From positions 56,287 through 120,286 of the forward strand of contig BCJX01000023.1 in assembly GCA_001600415.1 (NCBI GenBank): a stretch of DNA of 64,000 nt, read 5' to 3'. Under the pieces are notes generated by a model that had not been told where the DNA came from, searched no databases, and saw only the letters and a list, made by a program, of their open reading frames with translations. Of this stretch, positions 1 through 10,332 are shown one piece after another; positions within the stretch are counted from its first letter, which is position 1; the number at the start of each line of letters is the position of its first letter. The DNA comes from Pascua guehoae (lineage: Eukaryota > Basidiomycota > Tremellomycetes > Trichosporonales > Trichosporonaceae). Made by a program: the position numbers and the translations under genes.

Positions 1-228
1 CAACCCTTCCCCAGCCCCATCTTGCCCCCGGGCCACTCTCTCGCCACTCTCTCGTCGCTCTGTCCTCTCGTTTGACTTGTCCTCAGTCACCTCCTCAGCG
101 AGCTCCTCAGTCGTCTCCTCATGTGTCGCCTCACCCGTCCCGTCGCTCATCTTCGCTCATCTTCAGCCACCTTCACTCGTCTCCTCACTCATTCCTCACT
201 CGTCTCCGTCTTCGCGTCCACCACTCAC

Positions 229-869
229 AGTACCACCGCAGTGCTTGATTCCGACGGCGTCCAGCTCGTGCTCGAGTCCCTTTTCGCCAATAACGTAGAC
301 GCGCTTGTCGTCGGGAAAGTTGAGAACGCTCTTCATGTAGACTGCGGACGCGTATGCCGAGCCAAAGATCTCAGACTGGGCAGGTCAGCTCGTGACCAGG
401 AGGCAGAGGGAGAGAACGGCTGCAGGTGTAATGATAGCCGGGCTTGAATGTCTACCCACCTCGTACACCTCGATGCCAAGCTTGTCAAACCTCTTCTTAT
501 ACATCTCGCGCGACTTTGTCGCGTTGTTCGTGACGAAAATGACCTTCTTGCCTGCTTGTCAGCATCTACCAGAAGAACAGCATGGAGACCGAAGGCGTAG
601 CGCTCCCACAGGCTACAGGGGTTGTTCTAGTCAAATTAGGGGTGACGAGCCCCCACGGGCGGCCCCAACAGTCACGAGTCATCGCCGACCCTGCTCCCCG
701 CCTCGTCGTTACACTCACCCGCATCGCGCATCATCTGGAGCACGACCTTGACGCCGGGCACGACCACGGGTCCATGGTAGATGACACCGTCGCAGTCGAG
801 GAGAAACGTGTCGACCGAGTCAAAGAGCTCGCGGTACTGCTCGGGCGTGTCGAGAAACGGCGGGGACAT
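229..869 (-). CDS. PHO13: PHO13-like HAD phosphatase (4-nitrophenyl/2-phosphoglycolate phosphatase), 5' part
   Basis: Cytosolic HAD-superfamily phosphatase of the PHO13/phosphoglycolate-phosphatase type, a family known to clear 2-phosphoglycolate and related side products. Three exons are visible: 869-719, 551-460 and 375-229, giving 130 residues in a single frame. The nucleophile motif I reads FLLDCDGVIYHG near residues 22-33. The second exon carries the family's VIFVTNNATKSR segment (motif II), and the third reads SEIFGSAYASAVYMKSVLNF. Donors are GTGAGT and GTGGGT, and the introns are 167 and 84 nt. After residue 130 (GIKHCGGT) a further GTGAGT donor opens at position 228, so the acid-residue motifs III and IV lie beyond the left edge. 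The start is the only ATG before motif I. It is divergent from EAF6, 359 bp away. Family assignment is firm; the exact substrate is inferred. Confidence 0.88.
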
Positions 870-1228
870 GGTGGGCGTGTAAGTTTGGAAGGGGGAGGGA
901 GAGATGAGAGGGGAGATTAGAGACGAAGGAGCGACGAGCGGCAGATTAAAGGTCAAAGGTCAAATGTTGACAAGAAAAGGCACGGATAGCAAGCGTGGGG
1001 TTGGTGCGGGTTGCGGCAAGAAACCGTCCGAAGCCGCCATGCCGCCGGCGCCTCCGGACCGCATGGCCCGATTCCCACCAGGCCACCAGGAAAAACCTCC
1101 AAGCCTCGCTCGGCTACGGCCTGCCGCCGCCACGCCGGGCATTTGGCCCAACTTTGTGCTTTATTCGGCGACGCCACGTGAAACAATACGCGATTCCATT
1201 CTGCCATTGCTCTCACCACGACCAGACC
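870..1228. promoter_or_regulatory. Divergent intergenic region between PHO13-like gene and EAF6
   Basis: This 359-bp spacer separates two outward-facing starts and presumably holds both promoters. A GGTCAAAGGTCAAA direct repeat is visible near 949-962. I see no gene and no clear TATA box. Confidence 0.4.
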
Positions 1229-2097
1229 ATGAGCCAACAAGGGCCGCCCGCGGACGCAAAGCAGGCGCAGGCCGCGGCGCTGCACGAGGTCGAGGCTGCG
1301 CAGCGGCGCAAGCGCGCGCTCGATATGAGTCTGGTGAGTATCCTGGTGCGATGGTTGGGGGAGGGGTTGTTTGGTAGTTGGGATTGGGTGGCAAACATTC
1401 GTGTGCCCATGGTAATCGACCCGCGATCCACGCATGAACATACATCTCCAAGCGCGGTCATGGCGCCATTCCAGACGCACATCCGACCGCAGAGACTGAC
1501 GGACACCAGGCCAATATCGAGGCGACCATCTGGGCCAACGAGGCGAGCTACTTTGACGAGACGGCGTCGAGCGGCGGCAACATCATCAAGGTGAGTGTGT
1601 GCGAGTCGCGATGGATCCGAGGCTGGCTGCATCGACGGATGCGGCAAGGTGATTGATCACGATCACCCCTGTGTCTGTCCCGATCATGATATCCCCCTGG
1701 CCTCACGGTGGTGATGCCCAAGGTGGTCGTCCATGTGCATTTGTGGATCGACGCAGTGACCAAGGCCTTTGTCACTGCACCAGTGGTGATCGTGTGACGG
1801 TTGCCCATCCCCAATATCCCCAATGGTGGTGGCAGCGGCAATAGAGGCGGTCTCTACCAGCACAGCACGCAACGCAGCACCCAGCCCAGCAGTACTGACC
1901 GACAGGGCTTCGAGTCGTACCTCAAGCCACCAACGTCGCATCACAACCACCGGCGCAAGGTCGAGGCGACGGAAAACGACCGGCTCTTTAGCGGCAGCAG
2001 CGTGTCGTTCCAGGTGCGTGCACGTGTGCAAGAGGGCTGTGGCGTGATGAGGCACCCTAGTGAGCTGGTGCTGACTGGACAGGCTGCACAGCGGTAA
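1229..2097 (+). CDS. EAF6: EAF6, subunit of NuA4/NuA3 histone acetyltransferase
   Basis: Small chromatin protein; EAF6/MEAF6 is known as a scaffold subunit of NuA4 and of MYST-type acetyltransferase complexes in the nucleus. Four exons join in frame: 1229-1333, 1510-1590, 1906-2013 and 2083-2097, giving 102 residues. The N-terminal part is a charged helix rich in Ala, Arg and Glu. Exon 2 ends in the signature GGNIIK and exon 3 continues GFESYLKP. Family members share this NII(K/R)G-x-x-x-Y(I/L) motif, followed by a basic stretch (RRKVEATENDRLFSGSS) that matches the RR...EADRLFS region. The last exon adds only AAQR before TAA, so the acidic or low-complexity tail of animal members is absent. 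That tiny exon rests on a single AG acceptor and is the weakest part of the model. Confidence 0.85.
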
Positions 2098-2460
2098 CGT
2101 GTCTCTGCCCACTTTCGCGACCAGTCACGTTGCGTCCAACCCGCCCACATCACCGCGACTACGCGCCCGCGCGCGTCTCCCCACATTGTCTACTTCGGCG
2201 CGCCGCATGCCAGGCATTGGGACCACGGTTTCGCTCGAGCCTGCAACGGCTGCCGCCACACTCAGAGCTCGTTCTCGTGTCGTAGTCTCACCGCTTAGGG
2301 CCTCCTCCCACCCACGTTGTGAGACACCTACAGGCCTTATACTTTATACAAGTCCCATGCATTCTCATCTCCCCGAGCAATGACACTGCAGCTGCTGAGT
2401 CTGCTCTCACCATTGTTGCAAGAGATGTTGCAAGAGAACTGCATGCCCTACTGTACAGTA
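2098..2460. other. Convergent intergenic spacer, EAF6/OCT1
   Basis: A 363-bp gap between two 3' ends. I see no gene, tRNA or repeat in it; it should hold the two polyadenylation regions. Confidence 0.5.
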
Positions 2461-4877
2461 CTACTTAATGTGCCATCCTCCCACGAGCTCCATCGCCTTC
2501 TCATCTCCCCGGGCAATAGCCTCTCCCTCTGCGCCACCAAGGACGTCGCCTACCATCTCCCATGGGTCGCGGCCGCCGCCCCACCGGAGGAGCTTGTCCT
2601 TGAGCATCTCGCCCTGCTCGCGCGACAGGGGGTCCTCCGAGAAGAGTTCCTGGAAGACCTTGCTGGCAATCGCACGGTCAAAGAGGTACGAGTAGTAGGT
2701 CGCGCCGTACCCGTACAGGTGGCCAAACTGGGTCTGCCATGCTGTGCCCTCAACGGGTGGGATGACACCGTACTGCTCCTGCAGGCCGTTGTGGACTGCA
2801 GTCGAGTCGATGCGCTGACCCGGAGACGCAGAGTGGTACAGCTGGTCGAGCATGGCCATGACAATCTGGCCCTGTGTCTCGACCGCGGCAAAACTCTGCT
2901 GCAGCGCCAGGTGGTCGTTGAGGAGTGGGAGCGGAAGCGGGGCGCCGGTCGAGTGGTGCTCGGCAAACAGCTGGAGGACGGCCGGAGACGAGACAAAGTG
3001 CTCCATCAGGATGGAGGGGAGCTCGACAAAGTCGGTCGCACACCTCGTACCGCTCACGTTGTGGTACTCTGTCCGTCCGATCATGGCTAGCGGGGGTCAG
3101 CTTTAAAGTTAGGCTAGCGATGCCGGTCCTGCTCACAGTGCATGGCGTGGCCCATCTCGTGGAAGATGGTTTCAACCTCGTGCCATCCGAGGAGCGCGGG
3201 CTGGTCGGCTTCGACCGATCCGACGTCGGTGGTGAGCACAATGATCGGGAGCTGGTATCGCCCTTCCCGAGAGCGCGCAGGTTCACCGTCAGTCTCCAGC
3301 CCTGGTCCCCATGCCTGGTCCCAGCCAGGCTGGAGTCCGTCACCGGCCAGATCGTCGTCGTCCACACGGCGGCTGCAGCGGACAGTGTAGTGGGCAGCAT
3401 TGGGCGGCTTGCCCTCGCGGGAGAACAGATCACAGTAGATGACGCCAATGACTCCGTCCTGCTCGTCGACGACGTCGAGGCGGCGGACACTCGGGTGCCA
3501 CACTTCGCCCGGCGCGACTGGTGCCGGGCGGAAGGAGATGCCGTACAGGCGCGAAAAGAGGCGAGAGAGACCGCGGAGCACCGTACCTGTAGAAAAGTAG
3601 GGGGCGAGCGGGGCGAGGGATGCCGGAGCAAGCCCAGAGAGGTGCTGCTCGGTAAAGTAGTCGCGGTCCCAGGCGTAGAGGGGTGGTAGACGTCCACTCT
3701 CTGGGAACTCGAGGCCAGTCAATGCCCTAGCTTTGAGACGCTGCAAAACGGCAACATCCGCGAGCGCACTGGGGCGGTGGTGCTCGGCCATGCTGGTGAG
3801 GAAACCCCATACGTTGGCAGGGTTCTTGGCCATCTTGTCCACGAGGGCAACGTCGGCCCAGTGCTCCTTGCCCAGCACGCCGGCGAGCTGCGCACGCACA
3901 GAGAGCATTTCCTCAAGCACCGCCACGCGTTCTGGGTCTGCCCGCGAGTTGCCTACATAGGCCAGCTGGCGGGCCTCGCCTTCTCGGGCGTACCGTGCGA
4001 TCATCTGGGCAGGCCAGCTGCCTGGGGGGATGATGGCCTTTCCTCTCCGGTGCGGCAGCGAGTCGACAAACGACGGTGCGAGGCCATCGAGGAGCTGTAG
4101 GGGAATCTCAATGGGTGGGTCTGGGTTGGGTCCAGCCGACGCCGTCGAGAGGAATGTCCGACCAAGGGAAATGAGGTTGTCCGAGAGTTCCACAAAGCGC
4201 TCCCTCCGCTCTGGTGGGAGGTCGATGCCTGACTTTTCAAAGTCGCGCAGGAACGTGAGAGCCACTTGGCGCTCGGCATGGGATAAGGGCTGTTCATGCT
4301 TGGCCTCGAGGGTCGCGACGAGCGCCTCGAACAATCCCCGGTCCGTATTGAGCCCGTTCATAAAGCTGCACAGCCGCTCATACGCCCTGTCGGCGCCGGC
4401 GACCCAGCGGGGATCCGGGTGGGCATTGCGCACCAGCTCGCACATGTCAATGACGCCACAGAGCAAGTCGCTCAGGCGGTCAAGGTTCTTGACGACGAGC
4501 CGCAGCTCCCGCCCGCCCGCGTCCGTCTTTGCCCGCGCGATACGGTCCACAATCGCCTGTGCGTGCACCAGCGTCCGCTCCGTCAGCGGCTCGAGACGCT
4601 CTGGCGACGTCAGGGGACCAAGAGTAAAGAGACCCGTCGGAGATCCTGCGCGTGGCGTATAGGTCGTGTCGAATAGACTCCGGACGTCCGAGTCGTCCTC
4701 GGCAACGCCAGACACTGGTGCAACTGGGGGTCGATACTTTGCTGGGTCAGTCGCTGCCTGTTCCCGCCGGAGCACCGAGACGCTGCTGAGCGTCCGGGAT
4801 ACAGGGAGCTGCCCCATAGGTTTGAGGCGACATCGCAAGAGATGCCTCGCGGCGTTCGTCAGGCCGCGTGAGGCCAT
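2461..4877 (-). CDS. OCT1: Mitochondrial intermediate peptidase OCT1 (M3A metallopeptidase)
   Basis: Matrix zinc peptidase that removes an octapeptide from imported precursors after the first presequence cut. Two exons, 4877-3137 and 3086-2461, give 788 residues, a normal length for the family. The first 45 residues are rich in Arg, Ser and Ala with no acid, as in a mitochondrial presequence. The zinc motif HEMGHAMH lies at about residues 573-580, exactly before the single 50-nt intron. Splicing yields [20 protein letters not shown], which matches the conserved run after HExxH in this family. The C-terminal part contains the conserved [18 protein letters not shown] region that lines the active site in M3 peptidases. 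The start is the first ATG, with a clean presequence behind it. Nothing looks damaged. Confidence 0.96.
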
Positions 4878-5346
4878 TGTTTTGATAGAGAGTAGAGTGA
4901 GTGTTGGAACGAGTGGAAAAGTCGAGAACGGCGCCCAGCTTGTGGAAGGTCAGTCTCTGGTGGAGGTCGCCGCCACTTTGTATGGTGGACGACGCAGGTT
5001 GGGTGCAGGCTGGAATCTTTGGCCAATGGGTGGCAATAGAGTGGAGGTCCCGTTCTTGAAATGACTTCCATTCCTCACGTGGCATAATTGCCAACTGTTA
5101 AGTATTCATATAGGCTCCTCAAATCATTAGCACGCCTGTTTCACATTGCGTGCCTTTTCCCTCCTGGATCAAAGTCGCCCCGACCCCTCGTGTTACAGCA
5201 CCGGTTTGTGTACGAAGTACTCGTTGCACATGCTCAGGACTCGAGAGTGCGCTAACAGCTCCCGCAACCTACAGTACAGTATGTCATCCATCCCACCTTC
5301 TCTCTTCTTCAATTACCCCATGCTTTGACGCTCCAACTTTCTCACC
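4878..5346. promoter_or_regulatory. Divergent intergenic region OCT1 / 270-aa protein
   Basis: A 469-bp spacer between divergent starts, with several CTCC/TTCC pyrimidine patches just before 5347. No gene is visible. Confidence 0.4.
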
Positions 5347-6249
5347 ATGTCTGAGCCAAACGAAGCGACAACAGTGACATCGACGCCTCGGGGGCACAAT
5401 GGTCACGACCCAAATGCTGTCCTGGAGAGCATTCAACGACCCCCGTATCCGAGGCTTCCACGAAGGGGCATCATGAAGTACCCACCGCGCAATTTGCCCA
5501 ACCACCATTACTGGCAGGGTCCAAGTGATTTCATGCTTGCCTCCGAACCATGGTCGCTACTTCCCATACAGGAGGATCACACGGCAGTGGTTCAATATCG
5601 CTCCTCGTGGATACCGGGATCCGCTCTTTGTTTCGACTGCTTTCGGTGGCAAGAGGACGGCAACACACTCATAGTGAGTACAGTCGGGCCCGGTGAACGG
5701 TGACGCTGACTGATCGAGATTGGGCGCAACATCCTCAAGCAAGCGATGGAGCTTCTCATCGACGAGTGGGAGCACGTCTGGGGCACCATGCACTCTCTCC
5801 ACCTGTCGCATGCACACGAGATCTTCAAAGATCAAAAGTTTCATGACCCCGCACTGGCACTCGAGCGCAAGTTGCACAAGTACCAAAAGCCTCGTTTCTG
5901 CTTGGCATGTGAGTTTCCTTCACCAGAGTGTTTCAGACATTGACTGCTTGTAGATTACATGGCTCAGCACCTCGATCGGTTACGAACCCTCGAGATCGAA
6001 GGGGTTGTACCAACACGATGGGCAACACATCCCCACCCACTAAACGACATTGCAGCGTTGCTGAATAATCCCAGCCAGTTGGCTCCAGTTGGCCACGAAC
6101 CTTCAGATGCTCCGTTCCGTCTGGGATTCCTACTCTCAGAAACCGACTTTCCGTCACGAGAGCCTGAGCTGGAGGCCCTCCTTGCCGATGCACGAGAACT
6201 AGATAAGGCCAACAGGATTGAAAGAGGGCGATGGCATCCTTACACTTAG
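5347..6249 (+). CDS. Hypothetical protein, 270 aa
   Basis: I do not recognise this protein. Three exons, 5347-5673, 5719-5908 and 5954-6249, join in frame through two 45-nt introns with GTGAGT donors, giving 270 residues ending HPYT. The body has even, globular composition with many Trp, His and Pro residues. Examples are the short region NLPNHHYWQGPSDFMLASEP near residue 60 and the helical run MELLIDEWEHVWGTMHSLHL in exon 2. No signal peptide or membrane segment is visible. The two short canonical introns and the uninterrupted joint frame make a real gene likely. It shares a promoter region with OCT1, which says little about its role. Confidence 0.72.
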
Positions 6250-7114
6250 CGAGGAGGTATAAAGTTGAATGTGCAAAGTTGTGTAGCGGTTGGATCTCTA
6301 CCGCGTATAGATGCGCATCATTGTTTCTGAGCACCATTGGGACCTCAACTTGAACTTTATGGACGTAGAGCGGTATATGGCCACATCACAACTTGATCAT
6401 TATGTATACATACAGTAGCAGAGAAATCACCTCGTAAGAGGTGTCGGGTCACCGCTTTTCGTCGGGGAACTGCGTCTTCTCGACGGCACCTGCCTGTCGT
6501 CATGGCCTGGGTTCCGAAGGGGCAGTGTGGAGCGGCCGGGGTTTCATCTACATGCATTGCTACCAGTAATGCACAGCCCGTACACAGCTTGGGCCCGATG
6601 CGCACAGCCACTGCGGCTGTGACAAGGGTGGTAGCTAGGACTTTTGTCAAAGTCTGACGTGTCGAGCGTTTTCATTCGTTGATTGAGGCTGCCGGCATGG
6701 CACACCCTGGTGGCACTGCTACAATGACCCTCGCGTTTCAACCCAACTGTCCGTGCTGTGCTCTTATGTTACTTCTGTTACACAAGCCGGCTCTGGCATC
6801 GCCTTAATTAAAGATCATTCTTTTAGCATGCACTGCATTCTGACAGCTGAGCATAAACTGTATTGAACCCTCAACTATGGTACACAAGGAACAGGAGAAC
6901 TCGAAACAAGTATTCGAAGATGCCGACATTTTTACACTCAAGTTGTTGTTTCCCCCTCGTCTCATGGTTCAAGGCTGTTTCAATTTTGTGACAAGATTCC
7001 CTAGCTTGCTTTGCATAGCCTCCTCCAGCATTATATCTTTGGTGCGGCTGTTGGCATGATCCCTCTTGTTAGCAAGATAAATGACTCTCTTCGCCTGCTC
7101 CTCAACGAGACACT
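6250..7114. other. Intergenic, no gene seen
   Basis: 865 bp between two same-strand genes. There is an AT-richer patch around 6780-6870, including TTAATTAA, that could belong to the downstream promoter. I see no ORF with splice support and no RNA gene. Confidence 0.45.
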
Positions 7115-8748
7115 ATGGTCACGCCAACTGCAGAAGCCTCTCACACCACCACGCCTGCAACGCCAACCGCCCACGCGCCCAATATACCCCCGCAATCCCC
7201 ATCTTCAGCGAGTCTCGCTCCTTCCACACCCCCGACTAGCGCCCGCCCACCTCCCACCGGGCTGAGACCCTTCATGTTGGCCAGTAATCCTCCAACGCTG
7301 AAGAAGCGACCTCAAGCGCCACCTCTGCCTTTGGTCTCCCCCACATCGCTGGTGATCCCTCAAGCAACGAGTCCTCTCAGCTACGACTCAACCCCTTCTT
7401 CGGACTCCTCCGACTCCCCACGGCACGGGGGACAGACTGCGGTACAGGCATCTCCTTCGACCCGAACCCGACAACCTCTCACGGTTACGACATCCGCCCC
7501 AGTCATCCCCCCTTTCCATGGCGCGCCACTGTCATCAACAACACCCCTTTCAAGCGGAAGTTCCTCATCCCCCATGTCCTCCCGCACGACCAGATCGCCA
7601 GTTAGACAGATCCACACGCCAAAAACCACATGCTCAATGTTGGTATCGCCCGCCCACCGTTCGCAAACGACCCCGACCGTTACGCAGCCTGAGTCATCTA
7701 CCAATTCGCCCACATCCCCAACGACCAGCTCTCCGACCACGACCTCGGGAGGCAACAACACCACTCGTTCTCCAATCGCACCAGTGGGATGCCATGCTAC
7801 AGGGTCCGGGGGCTCGAACACTGCGACAATGGACGACGGTGCCCGCGACCCCGACTTCATCAAGCTGCAGTTGCACGGCAACGAATCACTTGCGAATTCT
7901 TTTCAGTCTGTGATAACGCATATTGTCGAAGACGTCAGGATCCTCTGCGGCACCATCTCAGAAGGAGATCGCATTCGTGGGCAACTGGAAACGGTCCGGA
8001 ACGTCTCCCAGACACTCAAGGACATGGCGGACGCCCAGGTTCCCGCTCTCACGATGGTGGGAGACATCCACGAACAAATGAACGAAGATAACATGGCCCC
8101 ACGTGCGTATTTCAGTCCAGGAAAAAAAGCTGATGTTCTCTCGCAGACCGCACTCTTACGTGCGTCGTGGCCCTGGTGATCGTTTTAAGCTGCAGTGGGA
8201 GCTGGTGGGGGTGAGTCTCATGCCTCCTCCGCTGTTGCTGACGCTACAGTGTCGACAAATGGCATGTAATTTGCCTAACCCTCATGGTGGGCATCATCAA
8301 CCAGTTCTTCACAGTCTGTACCGACACACGGCCGCTCACCGCCACATGCTGGCTCGAAATGGTGCAGCGATTCAACGTCGCCCAGGTCCTATTTGAAGCT
8401 GTAGGCGGCAAACCGGCAACACCCGCGGCTGCCCCTGCAGCGGCGCCTGGCCAAGCTGCTTCGACAGAGCTGTCGCGCGCTGCCCAAGCGTGTCTCGACG
8501 CGCTTCCACCTGTTGCTCACCCCAATGCAGCTGGACAAACTATTGCAAAGGCGTGGCGTAAGTGGACAAGCGGAGACAAGTCTGTTACAAGTGGTGTTGG
8601 CGCCGCTGGGATGAGGCTGGGCAATAGGGTGGGGCAGGCTAGTAGTTCGGCCCATCGCGTGATAAGAGGGCGGGGCAATGCCCATAGCCCGTGGTGGCGA
8701 CACCGCGTGGCGACAATAGACGTTATCAACCAGAGGGGGGGCAATTAG
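7115..8748 (+). CDS. Hypothetical Ser/Thr/Pro-rich protein with C-terminal hydrophobic segments, about 516 aa
   Basis: Unrecognised protein. Exons 7115-8102, 8147-8210 and 8250-8748 join in frame. Residues 1-245 are almost entirely Ser, Thr, Pro and Ala, probably disordered or heavily O-glycosylated. Residues 250-325 form a normal, possibly helical domain (DPDFIKLQLHGNESLANSFQ and following). Splicing the two short introns creates a hydrophobic stretch (TLTCVVALVIVLSC) followed by HVICLTLMVGIINQFF, near residues 330-372, which could be one or two membrane spans. The C-terminal part has an Ala/Pro linker and an AWRKW motif. A GTAAGT at 8555 lies in frame inside the last exon, so the C-terminus may be spliced differently. 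Gene confidence is good; the function is unknown. Confidence 0.65.
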
Positions 8749-9200
8749 TTTTCCAGACTCTCCACACAAATCTGTAGCCATAGATGTCATCAACATTTAT
8801 CCCTATTACCCAAGTACTAACTTGGCCAGCTGCAGCGGGATGAGTGAGCGCGTAGTGCAGCAAGCTTGTGTTCGGATTGCAGCATGAATGGTTGGTCCCC
8901 GACCAGGTCAGTATCGCACCCACGGTGGATCTTCAGCACTAACCGTCTTTCGTGGCCCCGATGTCACCTATCGGCCGGGGTGCCAATGACAACGCGAGAT
9001 ATAGCAAAGCGAGTTGGCGGTAAGCATCGATGTGGCGATGTGGCGGATCGAGAAATGATCAACGATAAGATGGGATTCTCGGCTAATTCAGGGTCCGACA
9101 GCTGGTGTGGCTTAAGGGGAATCCACATGTGAAACAACGCACGCTCGTACATCCATCGCATCCACCCTCCATCCATCCATCCATCCTGCTGCCTACTGTA
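8749..9200. other. Intergenic, no gene seen
   Basis: 452 bp ahead of the kinase-like pseudogene. It contains a short CATC/CCAT tandem near 9155-9183 and nothing else I can support. Confidence 0.4.
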
Positions 9201-10332
9201 CTTGAACTGCGCTGGCAAACGTTCATCAGGCCCTTCTACGAGAGCATGTTGGCCCGATAGCAGCTACGACGAGGACACCATCGACCTCTAGACACCCACA
9301 CCCGTCCGGCCAATCCGTGTGGGCGGCGACTTTAAACTTCCAGACCTGGACAGTGCCTCGCCTACTGCTCTTGCATCGGATGGGACTGACGGTGGTACAT
9401 GTACGATCCACCTTGTGCGCCAAGTCGGGAGCGGGGCGCTTTGGGATGTCTACTTGGCACGCGTCGACGGGTGTCCTGGCGAAGTTGTGGCCAAGGTCAC
9501 GGATCTAACTACGTTTGTAGACCGCCAGCGTCCAACCTACGACGACGACAGTGAGGGGAGCAACGATGGCAACGTGGAGAATGGTCACCACTACGACGTT
9601 GGCCACAACGAAGAACATGACGGCGATTAGGACGATGACGAGTGGGCGGGGGACACCCACACTCGCACCGAGGCGGGCTGCTGCGTTGCCACTGAGGCAT
9701 ACATCTACGCCTCTGTTGGGGGAGACCTGCAAGGTAGCGTGCTTCCGCGTTTCGGCGGCTTGTTTGGCGCTCGCCAAATTTTGCCGGATGATGTCCACGC
9801 GGACGTGAATGGCGAGAATGGTGGGAATGGTGAGAACGACCAGAGTGTTACAACGGAGAAGGAGATGAATGTCGGAGAGGAGGGAGAAAATCAAGATGGT
9901 CGCGAGTATGTAGCTCACAGCGGCGGGAAGCTCCTGTGCATGGCAATGGAAGATGTCGGGCCGCAGCTAGACTACGCCGAGCTCGCCGACGACGTGAATC
10001 AGTAAGTCCACAACCAGTCGTGCATAGGCACTTAACTGACACTCCTACCAGAGGCGCGGTGCTCAGGCTGTACAACAGACTGCATGCCCCGGGCAGTGCA
10101 CGGCGACATTGATCGACGCCACATGCCGCGTGGAGACGCCCGACGTGGCCACCTGTGCCAGCCCACATCCACCCCGCCAAAGTTCCTGTCATCCCCGCAG
10201 CCAAGGCTCATCGACTATGACCACTCACTACCGCGCCCCCGTTCTCGCGATCAGTGGCAGGTGTCGGTGGCTAGAACTCCGGAGCGTCCATTCCGAGTTC
10301 CGGACGCGGTTGAGGGCTGGAAACGGATATAG
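9201..10332 (+). pseudogene. Degraded protein-kinase-like gene
   Basis: The sequence reads like a fungal kinase-like fold but in pieces. One frame gives LRWQTFIRPFYESMLAR and meets TAG at 9258-9260. A second frame carries VRPIRVGGDFKLPDLD behind an in-frame TAG at 9289-9291, then a glycine-loop/VAIK-like part (VRQVGSGALWDVYLA... EVVAKVTD). The same frame meets TAG at 9628-9630 inside an acidic linker, then resumes as ATEAYIYASVGGDLQGSV and KLLCMAMEDVGPQLDYAELA (hinge-like). After a plausible intron (donor GTAAGT at 10004, acceptor ending 10049) the text reads LRLYNRLHA. The catalytic-loop-like VHGDIDRRHM and the metal-loop-like PRLIDYDHS lie one frame over, so there is a frameshift near 10084-10092 at a CCCC run. 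A short intron could remove the 9628 stop, but the other breaks stand. Confidence 0.6.

Noticed and set aside
1..228. Continuation of the PHO13-like gene to the left edge
   Set aside because: After the donor at 228 I could not find an acceptor that restores a convincing family sequence before the window ends, so no exon is claimed there.
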